A stretch of DNA of 64,000 nt, from contig NZ_QZEX01000008.1 in NCBI RefSeq assembly GCF_003646465.1, forward strand, positions 124,001-188,000, written 5' to 3'. Below, piece after piece: positions 39,190 to 48,067 of this stretch. A program made the position numbers and the translations under genes. The stretch's first letter is position 1, and each line of letters opens with the position of its first letter. A model generated the notes under the pieces. It did no database searches and was not told the DNA's origin. It was given only the letters and a program-made list of their open reading frames with translations. The stretch is from Chachezhania antarctica (GTDB lineage: Bacteria; Pseudomonadota; Alphaproteobacteria; Rhodobacterales; Rhodobacteraceae).

Positions 39190-39399
39190 ATGACCAGCGC
39201 CCAGACCGGTTCGCCCGCAGATCAGATCCTGGCCCTGAGCGAGACCGACAGCGTGGCGGCCTATATCGCCGAACGCACCCGCAAGCGGGAGTTCAGCTCG
39301 GTCATGCGCCGGCTGAATGCCGACGCGCAGAACGGAGAACCCCATGTCCGCCGCAAGGCCATCGATGCGCTGCAACGGCTGGGTTTCCCGACAGAGTAA
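39190..39399 (+). CDS. small protein of unknown function
   Basis: This 69-residue charged protein (MTSAQTGSPADQIL...EFSSVMRRLNADAQ...HVRRKAIDALQRLGFPTE) appears to form helices and has no known domain. Its ATG overlaps the stop of a five-codon frame (ATGATGTTTGACCAATGA). The ribosome-binding site is poor. It is probably real because the codon pattern and hydrophilicity are regular, but its function is not known. Confidence 0.55.
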   Translation: MTSAQTGSPADQILALSETDSVAAYIAERTRKREFSSVMRRLNADAQNGEPHVRRKAIDALQRLGFPTE

Positions 39400-39453
39400 A
39401 GACTTAACGGCATTCGAACGCCGACTCGGCGCCACAAAAGTGTGCCTCGTACA

Positions 39454-39507
39454 TTTGTGATCACGCATCCGCGACGTGTGATCACAAATTTGCGTTAAAT
39501 CTACAAT
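39454..39507 (+). promoter_or_regulatory. tandem palindromic operator and promoter of sdhCDAB
   Basis: TTTGTGATCACG (39454-39465) and TGTGATCACAAA (39477-39488) repeat the sucC operator, with the palindrome centres again 21 bp apart. A good -10 TACAAT lies at 39502-39507, so the right palindrome covers the -35 region expected at a 17-bp spacing (39479-39484). The sdhC start is 106 bp further on. A factor here could block or replace -35 contacts; repression or activation cannot be decided. Confidence 0.7.
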
Positions 39508-39612
39508 TCGCGCCAAAAAACCGCGGCAGACGCTGCGACGCAGCGGTGACAGGGCAGCGAAATGGGTTAGAACGGGCGCACACCTTACCGACTGACAGGG
39601 AAAGGAACCGTC

Positions 39613-39996
39613 ATGGCAGATGTGAACAGGGGCAATCGCCCGCTTTCGCCGCATATGTCCGTCTACCGCCCCCAGCTTACCTCGATCACATCCATCCTGA
39701 CGCGGATCACGGGGAACGCGCTGCTGCTGGGCGCGCTGATGTTCGTGTGGTGGTTCCTCGCCGCTTCCACATCCGAAAGAGCCTTCGCCACCGCCGACTG
39801 GGTCATGACCAGCGTCATTGGCGACATCATCATGCTCTTTTCGCTGCTCGGCCTCTGGTACCACCTGCTGGCCGGTGTGCGGCATCTGATCTGGGACAGC
39901 GGTCATATGCTGGACGTGGAAACCGCCGAAAAGCTCGGCTGGGGTATTCTTGCCGGATCGGTCGTCATGACCCTTCTGACCCTGATCATCGTATAA
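39613..39996 (+). CDS. sdhC: succinate dehydrogenase cytochrome b556 subunit
   Basis: This 127-residue membrane anchor starts with RPLSPHMSVYRPQLTSITSILTRITG broken by the first helix. It has three transmembrane helices and the heme-ligand region LLGLWYHLLAGVRHLIWD. It binds quinone and heme b with SdhD. It is the first gene of the sdh operon. Confidence 0.96.
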   Translation: MADVNRGNRPLSPHMSVYRPQLTSITSILTRITGNALLLGALMFVWWFLAASTSERAFATADWVMTSVIGDIIMLFSLLGLWYHLLAGVRHLIWDSGHMLDVETAEKLGWGILAGSVVMTLLTLIIV

Positions 39997-40007
39997 CGGA
40001 GGCCGCC

Positions 40008-40379
40008 ATGGGTTATCTGACAGACCGCAAGCGCGCCGTGGGCTGGGGCTCGGCCAAGTCCGGGACGGAACACGCCTGGGCGATGAAGGTGTCGTCCGCG
40101 GCACTTCTGATCCTGATCCCGCTTTTCCTGATCACGGTGGCGCCCATGACGGGCCAGCCCTACGACGTGGTCGTGGCCCATTTCGCGAAGCCCTTCCCGG
40201 CGATCGTGGCGGCGCTGACTTTCGTGGTGGGCTTCATGCACTTCAAGGACGGTGTCCGAGTCCTGATCGAGGACTACGTTCACGGTGCCGCCCAGCAATG
40301 GCTGATCATCGGCATGACCTGCCTCTGCTACGCCGCCGCCGCAGTCGGCATTCTGGCCGTCGCACGCCTGGCGATCTGA
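40008..40379 (+). CDS. sdhD: succinate dehydrogenase membrane anchor subunit
   Basis: This 123-residue protein has three helices, starting [19 protein letters not shown]. It has [25 protein letters not shown] with the candidate heme His and [16 protein letters not shown] 40008 follows CGGAGG. It lies 11 bases after sdhC and completes the quinone site of complex II. Confidence 0.93.
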   Translation: MGYLTDRKRAVGWGSAKSGTEHAWAMKVSSAALLILIPLFLITVAPMTGQPYDVVVAHFAKPFPAIVAALTFVVGFMHFKDGVRVLIEDYVHGAAQQWLIIGMTCLCYAAAAVGILAVARLAI

Positions 40380-40398
40380 GCCCGAGGAGAAAGACAAC

Positions 40399-42204
40399 AT
40401 GGCTGCTTATGAGTACGAAACCCACGAGTATGACGTCGTGGTCGTCGGCGCCGGTGGCTCGGGCCTGCGGGCAACGCTTGGCATGGCCGAACAGGGTCTG
40501 CGCACTGCCTGCGTGACCAAGGTGTTCCCGACACGGTCGCACACCGTTGCTGCCCAGGGCGGTATCGCCGCGTCGCTGTCGAACATGGGGCCGGACCACT
40601 GGCAGTGGCACCTGTACGACACCATCAAGGGGTCGGACTGGCTGGGCGACACGGACGCGATGGAATACCTTGCCCGGCACGCGCCCAAGGCCGTGTACGA
40701 GCTTGAGCATTACGGCGTGCCCTTCAGCCGCACGGAAGAGGGCAAGATCTACCAGCGCCCCTTCGGCGGCCACACCACGGAATTCGGCGAAGGTCCCCCG
40801 GTGCAGCGGACCTGTGCCGCGGCAGACCGGACCGGCCACGCCATCCTGCACACGCTCTATGGCCAGTCGCTGAAGAACAACGCGGAATTCTACATCGAGT
40901 ATTTCGCCATCGACCTGATCATGAGCGAAGACGGCGTCTGCCAGGGCGTGCTGTGCTGGAAGCTCGACGACGGCACGATGCATGTGTTTTCCGCAAAGAT
41001 GACCGTGCTGGCCACGGGCGGCTACGGCCGGGCTTATTTCTCGGCCACGTCTGCACATACCTGCACCGGTGACGGGGGCGGCATGGCCGCGCGGGCCGGC
41101 ATGGCGCTGCAAGACATGGAGTTCGTGCAGTTCCACCCCACCGGCATCTATGGTTCGGGCTGCCTGATCACCGAAGGCGCACGGGGCGAGGGCGGGTACC
41201 TCACCAACTCTGAAGGCGAACGGTTCATGGAGCGTTATGCGCCCCACTACAAGGACCTTGCCTCGCGCGATGTGGTGTCGCGCTGCATGACTATGGAGAT
41301 CCGCGAAGGCCGCGGCGTGGGGCCTGACAAGGACCACATCTTCCTGCACCTCGATCACCTGCCGCCGGAAACGCTGGCCGAACGCCTGCCGGGCATCTCG
41401 GAAAGCGCCCGGATCTTCGCCGGTGTCGACCTGACGAAGGAGCCGATCCCGGTTCTGCCGACGGTGCATTATAACATGGGCGGCATTCCCACGAACTACT
41501 GGGCGGAAGTGCTGAACCCCAGCGACGACGAACCCGATCGGATCCAGCCCGGCCTGATGGCCGTGGGCGAGGCCGGCTGTGCGTCCGTGCATGGTGCGAA
41601 CCGCCTCGGCTCCAACTCGTTGATCGACCTCGTGGTCTTCGGCCGCGCCGCCGCCATCCGCGCGGGCGAGGTCGTGGACCCGAACGAAGCGACGCCGGAG
41701 CCCAACAAGGCCTCGATCGACGCGGCGCTGGATCGGTTCGACAAGGTCCGCTACGCCGACGGTTCGCTCCCCACGGCGGACCTGCGGCTGGAAATGCAGC
41801 GCGCGATGCAGGCGGATGCGGCCGTGTTCCGCACCGACAAGACGCTGGGTGAAGGCGTCAAGAAGATGGATGCCGTGGCGGCCAAGCTGGATGACATCAA
41901 GGTCACCGACCGGTCTCTGATCTGGAACTCGGACCTGATGGAAACGCTGGAGCTTGAGAACCTCATGCCCAACGCGCTGGCCACCATCCACGGCGCCGAA
42001 GCCCGGAAGGAAAGCCGCGGGGCACATGCTCACGAAGATTATCCTGACCGTGACGATGTGAATTGGCGAAAGCACTCTTTGGCGCGTATTGATGGGAATC
42101 AGGTCACGCTCGACTATCGACCCGTTCATGTCGATCCGCTGACCGCTCAGGAGGATGGCGGCATCGATGTCGCCAAAATTGCACCAAAAGCGAGGGTTTA
42201 CTAA
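40399..42204 (+). CDS. sdhA: succinate dehydrogenase flavoprotein subunit
   Basis: This 601-residue FAD subunit has the FAD motif [19 protein letters not shown], the flavinylated His in [13 protein letters not shown], the active-site [11 protein letters not shown]-type segment ([16 protein letters not shown]) and [10 protein letters not shown]. It oxidises succinate to fumarate. Its TAA overlaps by one base the ATG of a lipoprotein gene, not sdhB. Confidence 0.97.
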   Translation: MAAYEYETHEYDVVVVGAGGSGLRATLGMAEQGLRTACVTKVFPTRSHTVAAQGGIAASLSNMGPDHWQWHLYDTIKGSDWLGDTDAMEYLARHAPKAVYELEHYGVPFSRTEEGKIYQRPFGGHTTEFGEGPPVQRTCAAADRTGHAILHTLYGQSLKNNAEFYIEYFAIDLIMSEDGVCQGVLCWKLDDGTMHVFSAKMTVLATGGYGRAYFSATSAHTCTGDGGGMAARAGMALQDMEFVQFHPTGIYGSGCLITEGARGEGGYLTNSEGERFMERYAPHYKDLASRDVVSRCMTMEIREGRGVGPDKDHIFLHLDHLPPETLAERLPGISESARIFAGVDLTKEPIPVLPTVHYNMGGIPTNYWAEVLNPSDDEPDRIQPGLMAVGEAGCASVHGANRLGSNSLIDLVVFGRAAAIRAGEVVDPNEATPEPNKASIDAALDRFDKVRYADGSLPTADLRLEMQRAMQADAAVFRTDKTLGEGVKKMDAVAAKLDDIKVTDRSLIWNSDLMETLELENLMPNALATIHGAEARKESRGAHAHEDYPDRDDVNWRKHSLARIDGNQVTLDYRPVHVDPLTAQEDGGIDVAKIAPKARVY

Positions 42205-42482
42205 TGATTGCGAAGTTCAAGAAATCCGCGATTGCCGTCACTGCGCTGTCGGCAGCTGTCGTCATCTCGGCCTGCGACACGACGGCCGGCACGGTTTCTC
42301 CGACCGAAGCCATGTCGTTCTGCCTGGATACGACCAATGTCGAAGGCATCAGCCCGACCATCATGCCCGGCGCGGTCGAGCCGATCACATTCGACGATTT
42401 CGACCTGGGTCCCGAGGACATGATCACCACGGCACAGAAAGACAATCTGCTGCACTGCTACAACGAGAAGATGGCGCAGTAA
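42204..42482 (+). CDS. small lipoprotein between sdhA and sdhB
   Basis: This 92-residue protein has a lysine-rich N-terminus, the hydrophobic stretch AIAVTALSAAVVISAC with a lipobox (ISAC) and a 68-residue mature part with two cysteines (SFCLDTTN, LLHCYNEK). No domain is recognised. ATG 42204 overlaps the sdhA stop, so its translation is probably coupled to sdhA. It may assist complex II assembly or simply use the operon; nothing in the sequence decides this. Confidence 0.8.
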   Translation: MIAKFKKSAIAVTALSAAVVISACDTTAGTVSPTEAMSFCLDTTNVEGISPTIMPGAVEPITFDDFDLGPEDMITTAQKDNLLHCYNEKMAQ

Positions 42483-42492
42483 GCGATTGCCT

Positions 42493-42550
42493 TGCCGGGG
42501 ACGTCCGGCAAAATCCACAGACAGGTTTGTCGGCCCACGGGCCGGCAAAT
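42493..42550 (+). promoter_or_regulatory. two hairpins between the lipoprotein gene and sdhB
   Basis: TTGCCGG (42493-42499) pairs with CCGGCAA (42506-42512). TTTGTCGGCC (42527-42536) pairs with GGCCGGCAAA (42541-42550) with one T-G pair. They lie in the 147-bp gap before sdhB, inside the operon, and may set RNA stability or relative output of sdhB. Confidence 0.5.
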
Positions 42551-42629
42551 TTACCGCGATGCGGTAGACCAGCTTTCCGGGCGCGCCGTTCCGGCGTACC
42601 CGGCGCCACCGAGTAGGGAGCCCTGATCC

Positions 42630-43424
42630 ATGGTCCAACTGACTCTGCCGAAGAATTCCCGTATCACCACGGGCAAGACATGGCCGAAGCCCGAAGGGGC
42701 GACCAACCTCAAGACGTTTCACATCTACCGCTACGATCCCGACAGCGGGAAGAACCCGTCGGTGGATACCTATTTCGTCGATCTGGACACCTGCGGCCCG
42801 ATGCTTCTGGACGCGCTGATCAAGATCAAGAACGAGATCGACCCCACGCTGACCTTCCGCCGGTCCTGCCGCGAAGGGATCTGCGGATCCTGCGCCATGA
42901 ACATCGGCAGCAAGAAAGGCGGCGGGATCAACACGCTGGCCTGTATCCACGGCATTGACGAGGTCAAGGGCGACGTCGCCATCTACCCGCTGCCGCACAT
43001 GCCGGTGGTCAAGGACCTTATCCCGGACCTGACCCATTTCTATGCCCAGCATGCCTCGATCATGCCGTGGCTGGAAACCAAGACGAACCGCCCCGCCAAG
43101 GAATGGCGCCAATCTATCGAAGATCGCAAGAAGCTCGACGGCCTGTATGAATGCGTGATGTGCGCCTCGTGCTCGACCGCGTGCCCCAGCTACTGGTGGA
43201 ACGGCGATCGGTACCTTGGCCCCGCAGCACTTCTGCACGCCTATCGATGGATCATCGACAGCCGGGACGAGGCAACGGGCGAACGGCTGGACGATCTGGA
43301 AGATCCGTTCAAGCTGTATCGCTGCCACACGATCATGAACTGCGCCAAGACTTGCCCGAAAGGTCTTAACCCGGCCAAGGCGATTTCCGAGATCAAGCAG
43401 ATGATGCTGGAACGCACCGTCTGA
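42630..43424 (+). CDS. sdhB: succinate dehydrogenase iron-sulfur subunit
   Basis: This 264-residue subunit has the [2Fe-2S] motif [12 protein letters not shown] plus a later LAC, and the [4Fe-4S]/[3Fe-4S] motifs [13 protein letters not shown] and [17 protein letters not shown]. It passes electrons from SdhA to quinone. It ends the sdh operon and is followed by a strong terminator. Confidence 0.97.
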   Translation: MVQLTLPKNSRITTGKTWPKPEGATNLKTFHIYRYDPDSGKNPSVDTYFVDLDTCGPMLLDALIKIKNEIDPTLTFRRSCREGICGSCAMNIGSKKGGGINTLACIHGIDEVKGDVAIYPLPHMPVVKDLIPDLTHFYAQHASIMPWLETKTNRPAKEWRQSIEDRKKLDGLYECVMCASCSTACPSYWWNGDRYLGPAALLHAYRWIIDSRDEATGERLDDLEDPFKLYRCHTIMNCAKTCPKGLNPAKAISEIKQMMLERTV

Positions 43425-43446
43425 CCGCGACACCACGACACGATCC

Positions 43447-43482
43447 AAAGGCCCCGGCTGATCGCAGCGCGGGGCCTTTTTG
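43447..43482 (+). terminator. terminator of the sdh operon
   Basis: A 10-bp stem AAAGGCCCCG (43447-43456) with CGGGGCCTTT (43470-43479), followed by TTTGTT. Confidence 0.88.
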
Positions 43483-43616
43483 TTCCGTCCTGCTGTCAAC
43501 GGGGTGGTAACAGGCTGTTCGGTGCTGGCGGACGCCATCGCCATCGTCTGACCTCCGTACCTTGTGAGCAGGGCGCCCCGGGGCTAGGCTCTGCATGCTT
43601 TCCCGCGGAGATCCCC

Positions 43617-44462
43617 ATGACCGATGCTCCCTCCGATGCCGACGCCCGGCGCGCCATTCCAGCTGTCGTCGTCTATCCGAACCACACACTGCCGCGGCCC
43701 GACCTGCCGCTGCTGCAGCGCGCTCGGAAGACGGCAGCGCAGATGGGCACGGTCACCGTTCCTCCCCGCGATGCCAGAACGTTCACTGTCCCGGCGGGCA
43801 GCTTCTTCCGCATCACCAGCGTCGAAGGCCCGCAGGTCGGCGACCTGAACCTGTGGAGTGCCGACGACCTGATGGAACGGTTCTATTCAGGCAAGACCCG
43901 CGCGCTTCATGGCACGCATCTGACCACCGGTGAGCGCATGTGGTCGAGCTTCCCCTACCTGCGTCCGATGGCGACGGTGGTGGCCGACACGCTCGACTGG
44001 TACGGGACCGATCCCTTCGGCGGGCGGGTGCATGACGTGATCGGAACGCGCTGCGATCCCTATACGGGGCAGCTTCTGTCAGGGACGACTTACCACCATT
44101 GCTGCCATTCCAACCTGACCCGCGCGCTGGCGGCCCATCTGGATGTGCCGGTGGTCCAGGCCGAACCCCACGTGCACGACGTGCTGAACGTGTTCATGTG
44201 CACCGGCTTCACCAAGGACACCGGGCAGTACTTCATGAAGGCCAGCCCGGTGCGGCCCGGTGACTACATGGAGTTCTTTGCGGAAATCCCCCTTCTGGGC
44301 GCGCTCAGCACCTGTCCCGGGGGCGATTGCAGCCAGGAGCATTCGTCGGACACGGCCGCCTGCTACCCCTTGCAGGTCGATATCTTCACACCGGCCGAGG
44401 GCGCGCTGGAGGGCTGGCAACCGCCAAAGCCCAGCAGCTATGACCGAAGCCACGGGGCCTAA
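43617..44462 (+). CDS. DUF1989 (urea carboxylase-associated) family protein
   Basis: This 281-residue protein has the family features RTFTVPAGSFFRITSVEGPQVGDLNLW broken by strands, TYHHCCHSNL and a cysteine cluster (CPGGDCSQEHSS). DUF1989 proteins often occur beside urea carboxylase or guanidine-related genes and may bind metal through these His and Cys residues. No such genes are nearby here. It ends 1 base before the deoD stop, convergent. Confidence 0.85.
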   Translation: MTDAPSDADARRAIPAVVVYPNHTLPRPDLPLLQRARKTAAQMGTVTVPPRDARTFTVPAGSFFRITSVEGPQVGDLNLWSADDLMERFYSGKTRALHGTHLTTGERMWSSFPYLRPMATVVADTLDWYGTDPFGGRVHDVIGTRCDPYTGQLLSGTTYHHCCHSNLTRALAAHLDVPVVQAEPHVHDVLNVFMCTGFTKDTGQYFMKASPVRPGDYMEFFAEIPLLGALSTCPGGDCSQEHSSDTAACYPLQVDIFTPAEGALEGWQPPKPSSYDRSHGA

Positions 44463-44463
44463 A

Positions 44464-45168
44464 TCACGCGAACGCGGCTTCCAGCGCGATTTCGACCATT
44501 TCGCCGAAACTGCGTTCACGCTGATCGGCGGGGAGCGCCTCGTGCGTCAGAAGGTGGTCGGAGACGGTGAGCACGGACATCGCCCGGCGCTTGTGGCGCA
44601 GGGCCAGCGTGTAAAGTTCGGCCGTTTCCATCTCCACGGCAAGAATGCCGTGCCGGACCATCTGTTCATTCAGATCCGGGCGTTCGTCGTAAAACGTGTC
44701 CGAGGAATAGATACCGCCGATATGGATCGGACGATTCTTGCTTTCCGCGGCTTTCGCGGCGGCCTTCAATAGCGGCCAGTCCGCGCACGGGGCGAAAGTG
44801 ACATCCTTGAAGATGCTGTGAGATGGAGAGGCGACGGTACTGGCCGTCATGGCCAGAACGATATCGCGAATCCCGACATGCTCCTGCATCGATCCGCACG
44901 ATCCGATCCGGATCAGCGTTTTCGCATCATAGTCGCGGATCAGTTCGTTGACGTAGATCGAGAGCGAGGGCATTCCCATACCGCTGCCCTGGATTGTCAC
45001 GTCATGGCCGTTCCATGTGCCAGTGAATCCCAGCATTCCGCGGGTTTCATTGACCATGCGGACATTGCCAAGAAAGGTCTCGGCCGCCCATTTAGCGCGA
45101 TAGGGGTCACCCGGTAACAAAACGGTTTCGGCAATATCGCCGACTTCCGCACCAATATGTATAGACAT
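44464..45168 (-). CDS. deoD: purine-nucleoside phosphorylase, DeoD type
   Basis: This 234-residue enzyme of the hexameric PNP family has [25 protein letters not shown] (split), [21 protein letters not shown] and the substrate motif [10 protein letters not shown]. It cleaves purine nucleosides with phosphate for salvage. It follows the hns-like gene by 21 bases on the same strand. Confidence 0.94.
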   Translation of the reverse strand: MSIHIGAEVGDIAETVLLPGDPYRAKWAAETFLGNVRMVNETRGMLGFTGTWNGHDVTIQGSGMGMPSLSIYVNELIRDYDAKTLIRIGSCGSMQEHVGIRDIVLAMTASTVASPSHSIFKDVTFAPCADWPLLKAAAKAAESKNRPIHIGGIYSSDTFYDERPDLNEQMVRHGILAVEMETAELYTLALRHKRRAMSVLTVSDHLLTHEALPADQRERSFGEMVEIALEAAFA

Positions 45169-45189
45169 TTGGGTGCCCCGCCCGCCAGT

Positions 45190-45510
45190 TCAGATTTCCA
45201 GATCGGTGATATCGGCACCGCTGGCGAGCGCGTCATGCACCCAGTGAGGTTTGCGTCCAAGGCCAGACCAGGTCTGCTCGGGGTTGGACGGGTTGCGGTA
45301 CTTCGGTAGTGCCTTGCCGCGTTTGCTGCCCGATGCCTTTGGGGAATCGGACAGATCGTCGAGCGAGAAACCGTACTCGGCTGCTGCCTGTTGTGCAGCT
45401 TTCAGAGCCTCGCGCCGTTCCCTGTCTTCAGCCGACACGAGCGCCTTTTCGACGTCCGCCTTCAGCTTGGACAGCTCCTTGCGCGAAAGCGACTGCAAGT
45501 CGATCTCCAT
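45190..45510 (-). CDS. H-NS family nucleoid-associated protein (HvrA-like)
   Basis: This 106-residue protein has an N-terminal coiled coil (LSRKELSKLKADVEKALVSAEDRERREALKAA in two parts) for oligomerisation and the C-terminal DNA-binding motif YRNPSNPEQTWSGLGRKPHWV. Rhodobacter HvrA is of this family and modulates photosynthesis and nitrogen genes. It silences or tunes A+T-rich DNA. An inverted repeat lies 21-44 bp upstream of its start. Confidence 0.9.
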   Translation of the reverse strand: MEIDLQSLSRKELSKLKADVEKALVSAEDRERREALKAAQQAAAEYGFSLDDLSDSPKASGSKRGKALPKYRNPSNPEQTWSGLGRKPHWVHDALASGADITDLEI

Positions 45511-45530
45511 TTTGTTCTCCTATCCAGTGC

Positions 45531-45554
45531 AAGTGATGCGATTTCACATCACTT
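45531..45554. promoter_or_regulatory. inverted repeat before the hns-like gene
   Basis: AAGTGATG (45531-45538) and CATCACTT (45547-45554) are a perfect 8-bp inverted repeat with an 8-nt spacer in the leader of the hns-like gene. A further palindrome ATGATT-TCTG-AATCAT lies at 45588-45603. These are possible operator or autoregulation sites. Confidence 0.4.
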
Positions 45555-45617
45555 TGCAACATAACCATAACCCGGACGCGCTTCAGCATGATTTCTGAAT
45601 CATTGGAGAAAATTCGC

Positions 45618-47585
45618 CTATTCGGCTGCAAACGCTCCGGGATCGGCGAGGGAGATAACGTCGCGCATGATGACATTCAATGAGAAATCTTTGGGCGTGT
45701 AGATCTTTGCCGCCCCCATTTCCAGAAGTCTTGATTCATCCTCGGCGGGAATAATGCCGCCAACGACAACCGGGATATGCCCAAGACCGGCGTCTTTCAT
45801 CAAGGAAAGGACATCTTCAACCAAAGGAATGTGACTTCCGGACAGAATACTCAACCCGATGACATGCGCGCCGTCTTCCTTTGCGGAATTAACGATTTCT
45901 TCGGGCGTGAGGCGAATTCCGGCATAGTTGATGTCCATTCCGCAATCACGTGCACGAAATGCAATTTGTTCAGCGCCATTGGAATGGCCATCCAGCCCGG
46001 GCTTTCCGACAAGGAATTTAAGGCGTTTTCCCAGCTTGTCGCTGACGGCGTCGACCTCGGCCCGCAGATCGTCCAGCCCTTCGGTCTTGTTCGACACGGC
46101 CGACGACACGCCCGTGGGTGCGCGGTAGGTGCCATAAAGCTTGCGCATCTCTTCTGCCCATTCGCCGGTGGTGACACCGGCCTTTGCGGCCTCGATCGAC
46201 GCTGGCATGATGTTCGTACCTTCCTGCGCTGCCTTGCGCAGGGCGGTCAGCGCCGCCTCCACGGCGTCTGGGTCACGGCTCTCGCGCCACGCGTTCAGGC
46301 TGGCGATCTGGCCGGCCTCGACCGCATGATCGACGGTCATGATGCCACCGTCTTCGCCCATCAGGGGCGATGGCTCGGACGAGGTAAACTTGTTCACGCC
46401 AACGACCACCGTCTCGCCATCCTCGATCCGGCCCAGGCGGTCGGCATTGGAATCGACCAGCCGCGATTTCATGTATTCGATCGCGGAGATGGCGCCGCCC
46501 ATGCTTTCGATGTTCGCCAGCTCGGCCCGGGCGCCTTCCTTCAGTGCCTCGACCTTGGCATCGACGGCCGGGTTGCCTTCGAACAGGTCATCGTATTCCA
46601 GCAGATCGGTCTCGTAGGCCAGGATCTGCTGCATCCGCATCGACCATTGCTGGTCCCACGGCCGGGGCAGCCCCAGGGCTTCGTTCCACGCGGGCAATTG
46701 CACGGCGCGGGCGCGGGCCTTTTTCGAAAGGGTCACCGCCAGCATTTCGATCAGGATGCGGTAAACGTTGTTTTCGGGTTGCTGCTCGGTCAATCCCAGC
46801 GAGTTCACCTGAACGCCATACCGGAACCGGCGGAATTTTGGATCGGTCACGCCATAGCGCTTTTCGCAGATCTCGTCCCACAGGTCGACGAAGGCGCGCA
46901 TCTTGCACATTTCGGTCACGAAACGGATGCCGGCATTCACGAAGAAGGAAATCCGCCCGACGAGCGCTGGGAAATCTTCGGGATCCACGCGGGGCTGCAA
47001 CGCATCCAGAACCGCCTGTGCCGTGGCCAGCGCGAAGGACAGTTCCTGCTCCGGCGTCGCGCCGGCTTCCTGCAGGTGGTAGGAACACACGTTCATCGGG
47101 TTCCATTTCGGCACATTGGTATAGCAGTACTCGGCCACGTCGGCGATGAAGCGCATCGAGGGGGCAGGGGGGAAGATATATGTCCCCCGCGACAGGTATT
47201 CCTTGATCAGATCGTTCTGAACGGTGCCCTGCAATTTCGAGACATCGGCGCCCTGTTCTTCCGCCACCGCGATGTATAGCGCCAGAAGCCACGGCGCCGT
47301 CGCGTTGATCGTCATCGAGGTGTTCATCTTCTCCAGCGGAATATCGTCGAACAGCACCCGCATGTCGCCGATATGGGAGATCGGCACGCCGACCTTGCCA
47401 ACTTCGCCTTTCGACAATTCGTGATCGCTGTCATAGCCGGTCTGGGTCGGCAGGTCGAAGGCCACCGAAAGCCCGGTCTGGCCCTTGGCAAGGTTGCCGC
47501 GATACAGCGCATTCGACGCTTTCGCGGTGGAGTGGCCGGCATAGGTCCGGATCAGCCAGGGACGATCTTTCTGCTTCTCGGTCAT
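45618..47585 (-). CDS. ecm: ethylmalonyl-CoA mutase (MeaA type)
   Basis: This 655-residue B12-dependent mutase turns ethylmalonyl-CoA into methylsuccinyl-CoA. The large domain (about 1-510) has TYAGHSTAKASNALYR, GLSVAFDLPTQTGYDSD and FFVNAGIRFVTEMCK. The C-terminal B12 domain has Asp532-x-His534-x-x-Gly537 (GLDGHSNG), GLSILSGSH and VVVGGIIP. It sits divergent from ccr, as expected for Ecm rather than methylmalonyl-CoA mutase. ATG 47583-47585 (MTEKQKDRPW) is the natural start. Confidence 0.93.
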   Translation of the reverse strand: MTEKQKDRPWLIRTYAGHSTAKASNALYRGNLAKGQTGLSVAFDLPTQTGYDSDHELSKGEVGKVGVPISHIGDMRVLFDDIPLEKMNTSMTINATAPWLLALYIAVAEEQGADVSKLQGTVQNDLIKEYLSRGTYIFPPAPSMRFIADVAEYCYTNVPKWNPMNVCSYHLQEAGATPEQELSFALATAQAVLDALQPRVDPEDFPALVGRISFFVNAGIRFVTEMCKMRAFVDLWDEICEKRYGVTDPKFRRFRYGVQVNSLGLTEQQPENNVYRILIEMLAVTLSKKARARAVQLPAWNEALGLPRPWDQQWSMRMQQILAYETDLLEYDDLFEGNPAVDAKVEALKEGARAELANIESMGGAISAIEYMKSRLVDSNADRLGRIEDGETVVVGVNKFTSSEPSPLMGEDGGIMTVDHAVEAGQIASLNAWRESRDPDAVEAALTALRKAAQEGTNIMPASIEAAKAGVTTGEWAEEMRKLYGTYRAPTGVSSAVSNKTEGLDDLRAEVDAVSDKLGKRLKFLVGKPGLDGHSNGAEQIAFRARDCGMDINYAGIRLTPEEIVNSAKEDGAHVIGLSILSGSHIPLVEDVLSLMKDAGLGHIPVVVGGIIPAEDESRLLEMGAAKIYTPKDFSLNVIMRDVISLADPGAFAAE

Positions 47586-48067
47586 GGGACACCTTCTGAA
47601 TCGAGCGCGCAATTATCTTGCGTGTTGTGCCTAGAAATCGAAATTTCTCGGAAAAGTCAATTCGCTGCAGCGCCGCAAAACCGCCCCGATCTCCAGAATT
47701 CCGCCTTGTGTCGTAGCGGGAGGCGGCAAGTGTCGACCGTGCGTGCATTTTCGTCAGGTCATGACGGGGGCGCCACGTCATGCTGCGCTGCGTCATTTCT
47801 CTCGCCAGATTGGTCAAAGTTGGGCACACTGCCCCAAATAAAGGGCCAAACGCCTGTCCCGCGATGCGAGCCAGTTGCCGTGACAGATCGCAAGCCCCAC
47901 CGTTGCAGCGTTATCCTGCACCGGGCCAGCGTTCTTGGGCTGAATGCTTCGGGACATAAAATTACAAAAACGTGACAAGCTGCATTGCAATGTTGCGCGG
48001 CGGTCGGTATTCGAAGGTCCGATCCGCGCGATTCTGCGACGCGGCAATGCAGCTGCAGGAGACTTCC
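47586..48067. promoter_or_regulatory. divergent ecm-ccr promoter region
   Basis: 482 bases with no supported gene. A palindrome AGAAAT-CGAA-ATTTCT (47633-47648) lies close to the ecm start and a perfect 10-bp palindrome CATTGCAATG (47983-47992) lies 75 bp before ccr. In related bacteria ccr is controlled by a RamB-type activator; whether CATTGCAATG is its site here is unproven. The ccr Shine-Dalgarno is GGAG. Confidence 0.5.
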
